DNA of 64,000 nucleotides from NCBI GenBank assembly GCA_022385805.1, contig MU277741.1:79038-143037 (forward strand). The letters are read 5' to 3'. A program made the translations under genes and the position numbers. Below the pieces are notes generated by a model. It was not told the DNA's origin, ran no database searches, and saw only the letters and a program-made list of their open reading frames with translations. This DNA is from Pilatotrama ljubarskyi. Taxonomy: Eukaryota > Basidiomycota > Agaricomycetes > Polyporales > Polyporaceae. Shown here one piece after another: positions 58,269 to 64,000 of this stretch. The first letter of the stretch is position 1. Each line of letters begins with the position of its first letter.

Positions 58269-59935
58269 ATGGAAGCCGACGTCTCACTGCAGCTCCTGCA
58301 ATGTAACACTGTTGCGTCTCTCAGCCCGTCGTACGTCTGCGTATATTGGCCAGGTCCGATTGTCTTCAGCTGATGGAGCATGCCAATATAGACAGGAGGA
58401 TGAATCGGCTGCACCGCTGTCGCTCAATCTCGACGCATTTCGTCTCATCCTGGAGCACCTCCCACGCACGGAGCTCTTGAAGCTGACGTACACCTCCCGC
58501 TTCGTACGGCAAGAAGCCACCAGAGAGTTGCTGATTCGGCCAGTGACATTGACCAAAATAAGGCGATTGCAGTCCTTTTGCGAGTTCGTGCTATCAGGCG
58601 GCCCGGCGAAGCCTTCTTACCTTCGCACACTAACCATTGAACACATTGGCGAGCCCCTCGACGAAGAACAAAAGCAAACCCTCATCTCCGTCTTCCGTCA
58701 CGCCATCAATCTCGCAGACCTACGCTTCCAGTGGTGCGACGTCCTACTGACAGATGACTCTCGCGTACTAGAGGCTATATCGGCGTTGCCTGCGCTGTCC
58801 GAGTTCGACGCCCGGATGTACCGACGGGAGGATAACACGGTGCAACGGAACCTCCGTCGCATGATCATGCATATGAAGCACCCGCTTCGGCTTCTCCACT
58901 TTCCAATAGCTCTTGGCAGCGACTCGTTGCCCGCCTTCCTCCAGGAAGTGGCCGATGTACACGGCAGCATGGAGGAACTCTTCATAAACTCTCATACCTT
59001 CGTGGTTCCCGCGGACGTCTCACTTCCCTGCGTGCACACGCTCCACTTGGAGATCGAGAGGGCTCTTCCCCGACTCACCGACTTGTACACCACCTTCCCC
59101 AATGTCCGCAAATTGCAGATCAGCTCTCACGTCAACCCTAATATGCCCCCATCCCTTGTTGCCGTGGAGGCCCCCCGTCCGGGTGAGAAAGTTAAAATCC
59201 GGCGAGACGTCTGGCCCTCGCTGGACTACTTGATCACCACGTTAGCAGTGATCACTGCCTTCAGGCTGGATTTTCCTGTTCGGAACTTGGATCTCTCATC
59301 CCGTTACGAGCGTGGAGACCACGACAAAATTGCGAAGATTGTCTCCCAATTACGTCCTCGAAAGCTCACGCTGGACCTCTTCTGCAGCCCCGAGTGGGAG
59401 GTCCCTGATTTCGAACCTTGCCTGCTCCTCTACGACTCAGGAAAAGCCGGGGTGAGGCATTTGTTCCTCAGGATCTCGTACTCCGCCATGTACACCCCCG
59501 AGACACACCACTTTCTGGTGAGTGTATGGCACCGATGCCAGTGAAAGTTTGATGGTACACTTGTGGAGCCAACCTGTGACTCCATAGATGGCCCTTCGCC
59601 CGCTGCTCTCCACTTCCCGCGTGGAGCTCCTCCACCTGGCCCTGGCCCAGTGTTTCTATTCGAACGAGCCGGACGATATCGTTGGCAGTCCTCCTGCCGT
59701 GTTATATGCCGATGGGACCCGCGAGCCCTGCCTAGAGATCGACGCCGACGCTATCGCGCGTGCGATGGTGGAGATCTGCACCTCACTTCGATGCATCGCC
59801 ATCACTATCAGTCACGTTGGACACATGATATGGCGCATCGACAGGACTGACTGCAGGGTCGAGGTCGTGAGACTCGGTTCGTATGAGGGGAGGCGGCTTC
59901 TGGAGCGGGAGGCAAAGCGTTGTCTCGAGGACTAG
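58269..59935 (+). CDS. F-box-like protein C
   Basis: Exons 58269-58330, 58392-59517 and 59588-59935 give 511 residues. Same build as gene B: MEADVSLQLLQC, the F-box-like LSLNLDAFRLILEHLPRTEL and SRFVRQEATRELLIRPV, then leucine-rich segments (YLRTLTIEHIGEPLDEEQ, ALPALSEFDARMY, VRNLDLSSRYER, KLTLDLFCSPEW, AGVRHLFLRI) and the terminal exon (VELLHLALAQCFYSNEPDDI, DADAIARAMVEICTSLRCIA, WRIDRTDCRVEVVRLGSY). Both introns have normal GT and AG ends. Presumed SCF substrate receptor of unknown target. It is followed by an intact convergent zinc-finger gene 360 bp away, the arrangement duplicated at unit A. Confidence 0.87.
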
Positions 59936-60295
59936 CGCACGAGCCACAACTCGGAGCGGACAGTCTCTGGAGGCCTTCAGTCGTACAGGTGGCATCCTAC
60001 GCTTCGTAATGAAATGCGAGGCGACTGTGCGCCCCGCTTATCCCCGCTTATATCTGGCATCAATGCGAAAGAGAAAGATATCGGCACATTGAGCATATTC
60101 TTAGTACGTAGTGAGAGAGGAAAAGCTAGGCATTGAGGGCATAGAGGGGTTGTATTACTAGGTAAACTCGTAGTGTCGAAGTGAGTTGCTTCCCGAAGCT
60201 GTTGAAATTCCGCCATGGCTCGGAGTGACGCTGCACTAGCTAGCAAAACTGCTTGAAAGGACAGATGAGCGACGTCTCACTGACTCGAGTGACGG

Positions 60296-61199
60296 CTAGA
60301 TCGGAGGCGGAGGGGGACTGTGCAGTTGGAGTCTTGGATGCTTCACTGAGCCCGGTGTGGGACCCATATCGGTGGCGGGGTCGACATGGCTCCGGGAAGT
60401 CGAAGGTGTGCTGCTGAAAGCAGCATATTCAGCCCCCTTCAGGCTGCGAGACGGCGGAATGGCCTCGCGACCTTGAGAGTAAGCCTGGAAGTTCGGCACG
60501 CTCCGCTCTTCACGAGTGACTTCAAGTCGGGGCCGGTAGACAATATCGGGATTGGCGACAGTTGGTGGGACAGATCTGTAGTCGGCCGCAGACGTTGTCG
60601 GCGGTGGGACAACCCAATGCTGGTACATCTCGTGGATTTCAGCAGGTCCGACTGTCTTCTGGCTTCCATCGCAGTTGTTAGGGTCGTAACCGTGCCTGCT
60701 CTTCCTGTGCCTTGTAAGCGTGGAGGGGTGTCTCGAAGAGTGGTTGCACTTGACTGTCCGGCCCTGCTCGTCGACGACGGTATCTGGACAGTGGTAGGGC
60801 TTGATTTTGGTGCTACAGAAGTTCAAGGTCACGGTCAGCATTGTGAAGCCTACATACTAGGTCCTATGAAGCGCAAAAGACATACTGCACAGCGACATAG
60901 TGGGAACCAACGTTGCTGCGCTGGAGTGATTGGAACGGGCACTGTTCACACCGGTACATTCTGGGATTCCGTGCTCGTTAAGCTCGCTGTTTCACTCAAC
61001 TGGGCTGCGACACTTACATTTCCTCCCGGTTGGTAGCATGCATCTTCATATGACGCTTGAGATCGCCTTGCAGGATTTTTAAGCAAATATCGCACTGCAA
61101 ATGACGCTGTTAATCATCGGAGCACCCGGAAATCAACTATGCTGCTTCGTGACATACTTGTACTTGGGTGCGAGTGGGAGTGCGTTTGGTAGTAGACAT
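60296..61199 (-). CDS. C2H2 zinc-finger protein, probable DNA-binding regulator
   Basis: Four exons (61199-61158, 61094-61018, 60960-60886, 60812-60296) give 236 residues. After a basic start (MSTTKRTPTRTQVQ) come three fingers. Finger 1: CDICLKILQGDLKRHMKMH, a classical C2H2. Finger 2: CEQCPFQSLQRSNVGSHYVAVH. The linker TKIKPY resembles the usual TGEKPY. Finger 3 is atypical: CPDT, about ten residues, then KCNHSSRHPSTLTRHRKSRH. The second half is low-complexity, Pro/Ser-rich, with EIHEMYQHWVVPPPTTSA and a run of prolines at the end. The fingers are split by introns, so no single exon shows the domain. A nuclear transcription factor is likely; targets unknown. It converges with F-box gene C; a wrecked copy accompanies gene A. 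Confidence 0.85.
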
Positions 61200-61446
61200 G
61201 GCGGAGCCGAGCAATGTGGAGAGGATCAAGTGATTTGTTGGGTCGCTGGATTGCGCCAATGGCTGACTTGGCGGAGAGCGATGTGTAGTGTGTGCTCCCC
61301 ATATATACCTGCACGATCAGCTTGACAATGCGAAGTGGTGTGCAAGCATCTTCGACTTCAGCTTGACTTTGCCCTAGAAGTCCAGCGCTAGGCTAAAGCG
61401 TAGCAGTGAGCAACATCAAAGCGATGCCAAATCTACCCTAAAGCCG

Positions 61447-62310
61447 TGAGGTAGAGGCCGAGAGCCTTTGTAGGTCGAGGCCTCTGACGAGCTGAGCTGA
61501 GGTAGATGGCGGGATCAGGAGATGTAGCGGTTCGGCCGGGGTGCCCTTGAGGCGAACGTCGCGATGCGGCAGTGGATCGGAGCGGACAGAGTTCTTCGCG
61601 GGTGTTCGCAAGCTCTTCGCGGATGTGCGCAACCGTTCGCGGGTCTTCGCGGATACTCGTTACGCTCTTTGCAGTCTCGTCGGGCTCAACGCGGACGCGG
61701 AGGGACTCAGTGATTCTTCGCAGCTACGCAGTACTCAACAGCAACTCAGTGTAAGACGCGAACAGTGAAGAGGAAGACGCAATGCTCAATAAGAAAACTC
61801 GACGCGGCGAAGTAGTAAATGCAAGGGGAACGCGAACGCGGACACAGTTAGGGCTCAGTGAGATCTCTGCTCTCGAGAGGGGGAACGGAATCTGGATTGC
61901 TGCGCTGCGAAGCGCGAGTATTTTACATCGGTGCCAAAATGGCGTGCTACGCATGTGACACCGGACCGGACCTTCGCGCTGTCGAGCTGACTGCGAACGC
62001 ACGGACCTAGCGCTGGGGGCATCTTCAGGGCAGGCTGGTGCGAAGGACTTCGCTCCCCAAACGCCTGGTCATCCACCGGGTTCTGCACAATGGCTGCACG
62101 CCGAGTCCCTCGCGGGACTTTGCGTTCCGTTGCGGAGGCTGCAAAGCTGCAAAGGCCTGCAGGTCTGTGCGAAGAACTGCAAAGATGCGCGAAGATGTGA
62201 AGCTGTGAAGGCCTGCGGGCCTGTGCGAAGAACTGCGAAGATGCGTGAAGATGTGCGAAGGGAGCGCCTTCAGTGCTCCGTGGCCTCGTGTGCGGAGTGG
62301 GGTCGCATCA
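61447..62310 (-). repeat. Probable LTR of Ty3/gypsy element
   Basis: Read on the minus strand, a purine tract (GGGGGGGAGA, 62320-62311) is directly followed by TGATGCGACC, the expected start of a 3' LTR. The inferred other end is ...CTACCTCA at 61447, giving TG/CA ends and 864 bp. The right boundary is well supported, but the left one is a guess because the partner LTR lies outside the window. Confidence 0.45.
62150..62260. repeat. Short tandem repeat inside the LTR
   Basis: Two near-identical blocks about 55 bp apart share ctgtgcgaagaactgc, aagatgcg and gaagatgtg, each preceded by aggcctgc. Smaller variants (tgcgaag-type words) continue on both sides. U3-region repeats of this kind can act as enhancers, but that is inference. 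Confidence 0.6.
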
Positions 62311-62737
62311 TCTCCCCCCCACTGAAATCTCGACCGTCCTCGGTCGATATCAATCAGACCGTGGTTGCTGGTATAAAGCGTGGCCCAGACGAGCCGGTTC
62401 TCTTCGAACCCAGATGAGCACCATCGCTCTGCCACGCTCGCTCTGTGCGAAGAACACCGCGATCTCCTTCGCGCCGAAATCGAGAAAGCTGTCATCCGAC
62501 TGGAGGAGATGGGGGAAGCGGGCTCCTTCAGCGATGGGGACTGGAGAGAGGCGCTGGAGGTGGCTATTCGCAGCTCGCACGGGGTGTTACCAGCCTCGCT
62601 TCGCCACAGCGCCGGTCGGCTCCTAGTCTTCGTCTTCGCCTTCGCTGTTGTTCCGCTCTCCTGGCCTTCTTCAGCTCCTTCCTCCGCAGCGGTCTCCTCG
62701 CCTTCTTCGCCATTGTCTTCGCCTCGGATGAGTTCGT

Positions 62738-64000
62738 CTAACCGTTCTGCGAAATGTCTGCGAAGTTGGGTGGCAGCCGGATGGCTCTTCGCGGCAGATA
62801 GGGAAGCAAGCGGAAGGCTGCGATGGCGTGGTGTAGTACAGCGCCGTCCAGTTCGCAGAGCACGTACACGCCTCCGCGGTTTCGCGAGACAACCACCAAG
62901 GGCCCTGTGTAGCGCGGTCGCATCTTGCGATTGAGTGACTTTTCGATCTGCGTGTGCCGAACCAGGACCAACGCGCCGGGTTCGAAGTCGAAATCGCGGA
63001 GGGTGACTGGGTGGTCTCGCTCAAACTTCCGCGCTGCCTCGAGTCGCGCGTGATAGACTCGCGAACTCAGATGCGAGAGCTGATCGTGTCGCTTCTGCAG
63101 TTCTATGGCCCGACATGCGAGGAGCTCCTCCGATGAGACCAGTCCGCTTGGGGGAGGTGACAGGTACGTCGCCTCCGCAATGTCCATGGGCAGCACGGGG
63201 TGGCAGCCAGTCACTGCGAAGTACGGCGAACAGCCCATGCGCTTGCGGACGGTCACTCGCTCCGCCCAGAACGCGTAGTGCGCGACCTGTGACCACTTGC
63301 GCTGGTCGCCCTCCGCAGCTTTGAACAGGACCTGCCGGGTGTCGAAGTGCGAACGCTCCGCGATCCCGTTCGCCTTCGAGTTGTAGGGGCTGATCTTGAT
63401 GTGGTGAACATGGAACCTCTTCTCGAGATCCCGTACTGCGCTCAGGAATGCGGAGCCATTGTCCGTAACGAGTTCGACGAGGCTGCCCCAGCGGCAGAGC
63501 AGGTCCTGGAAGATGAAGTCCCCAAGCGTGCGATTGTTCTCGCGTCGCCACTCTGGCCACGCTGTAACGGAGCACCGCGCGACCACGATGAGCCTGTACC
63601 CATTCGAGGGCGGCATCTTCATCGAGTCGATGTACCAGCAAGTCCCGAGGCCTCCGGGTCGCGCGACGGTCGGCGGTATCAGGATCTTGCGGTGTTGGCG
63701 GACCTGGCACAGATGGCACGTTCGCACATACCACCCGACGTCTTCCTGCATTGTGGGCCACCAGAATCGCTCGTTGACAAACTGTAATGTCGCGTACTGC
63801 CCTCTGTGACCGGTCTCGTCGTGCGCTGCGCGTAGAATGCTGAGTCTCCTCTCCGGCCAGACAACGAGCTTGTGAGCCCCTTGCGGATCCTTTCGCCAGA
63901 GTTTCTTGTTGTCGCGAAAGAAATGCTGCGCGTAGCGGGTGAAGCTTGCGTACTCCGAGTCCTTCATGTCCGCTGGTCGCTGGAGGGTTCGCAGCCACTC
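62738..64000 (-). CDS. Ty3/gypsy pol, integrase region (partial, no start in window)
   Basis: 421 codons open to the right edge, stop TAG at 62738-62740. The N-terminal zinc-binding HHCC domain is visible (AAHDETGHRGQYATLQF, then CHLCQVRQH). The catalytic core has WYIDSMKMP (first Asp), VTDNGSAFLSAV (second Asp) and GIAERSHFDTRQVL (Glu). After the core come a GPY/F-like module (RPRYTGPLVVV) and the end LPPNFADISQNG; no chromodomain is present. The enzyme inserts the element's DNA copy into the host genome. The upstream boundary with RNase H is outside the window. The frame is uninterrupted. Confidence 0.9.
   Translation of the reverse strand, partial: EWLRTLQRPADMKDSEYASFTRYAQHFFRDNKKLWRKDPQGAHKLVVWPERRLSILRAAHDETGHRGQYATLQFVNERFWWPTMQEDVGWYVRTCHLCQVRQHRKILIPPTVARPGGLGTCWYIDSMKMPPSNGYRLIVVARCSVTAWPEWRRENNRTLGDFIFQDLLCRWGSLVELVTDNGSAFLSAVRDLEKRFHVHHIKISPYNSKANGIAERSHFDTRQVLFKAAEGDQRKWSQVAHYAFWAERVTVRKRMGCSPYFAVTGCHPVLPMDIAEATYLSPPPSGLVSSEELLACRAIELQKRHDQLSHLSSRVYHARLEAARKFERDHPVTLRDFDFEPGALVLVRHTQIEKSLNRKMRPRYTGPLVVVSRNRGGVYVLCELDGAVLHHAIAAFRLLPYLPRRAIRLPPNFADISQNG

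Larger units (their letters stand above)
61447..64000 (-). mobile_element. Ty3/gypsy LTR retrotransposon, 3' part
   Basis: The integrase end of pol (62738-64000), a spacer of about 430 bp, a purine tract and an inferred LTR lie in the order expected for a Ty3/gypsy element transcribed leftward. Gag, protease, reverse transcriptase, RNase H and the 5' LTR must be beyond the right edge. The integrase frame is open to the window end, so this copy may be recent. Confidence 0.8.

Noticed and set aside
62380..62934. 184-codon plus-strand frame next to the gypsy integrase
   Set aside because: It overlaps the end of pol antisense and the LTR-adjacent spacer, and has no recognised domain.

Overview
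This 64 kb window is nuclear DNA of a filamentous basidiomycete, most likely an Agaricomycete of polypore type. Evidence: nearly every gene is cut by many 45-80 nt GT-AG introns, coding exons are GC-rich at third positions, and the gene families are typical of that group (GH131 glucanase, sedolisin, two P450s, duplicated F-box genes, Ssr4, PRMT3, a TIR DNA transposon and a Ty3/gypsy retrotransposon). No bacterial, organellar, tRNA, rRNA or CRISPR feature was seen. Gene models were spliced by hand; for each complete multi-exon model I checked that exon lengths add up to an open frame.

Layout. 0-15.7 kb: 3' tail of an unknown gene, a tetraspanin (+), thioredoxin reductase (-), two paralogous FMN-dependent alpha-hydroxy-acid dehydrogenases (-) about 4.5 kb apart with a small one-pass membrane protein between them, a gene-poor stretch, and a CCDC25 homologue (-). 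16-25 kb: a P450 (+) convergent with a 2-oxoglutarate/Fe(II) dioxygenase (-), a small protein gene, and PRMT3 (-). 25-46.8 kb: RPAP1 (+), divergent from PRMT3; a secreted Ser/Thr-rich protein built of 18-residue repeats; secreted GH131 and sedolisin genes (-); Ssr4 of the SWI/SNF and RSC complexes (-); an HIT hydrolase (+); an ankyrin-MYND protein (+); a protein kinase (+); and a second P450 (-).

46.8-61.2 kb is an accessory region. Three F-box-like paralogues (A, B, C) lie in the same orientation. A and C each carry a convergent C2H2 zinc-finger gene: intact beside C, wrecked beside A. Unit A lies between direct repeats and has lost a splice donor. Between A and B are a membrane-anchored aldo-keto reductase and a complete 3,541 bp transposon with about 73 bp terminal inverted repeats. 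The transposon carries a DD34E Tc1/mariner-type transposase and a convergent passenger gene for a cysteine-rich protein I do not recognise. This element is the best candidate here for something undescribed. 61.4-64 kb is the 3' end of a Ty3/gypsy element (inferred LTR, purine tract, integrase) running off the window.

The housekeeping genes (redox, arginine methylation, RNA polymerase II assembly, chromatin remodelling) have no functional link to their neighbours. GH131, sedolisin, the P450s and the oxidoreductases fit a saprotrophic wood- or litter-decay life, but they do not form a biosynthetic cluster because no backbone enzyme is present. Very small exons (7, 10, 11, 15, 17, 17 and 19 nt) recur; they are easily missed and decide several reading frames.
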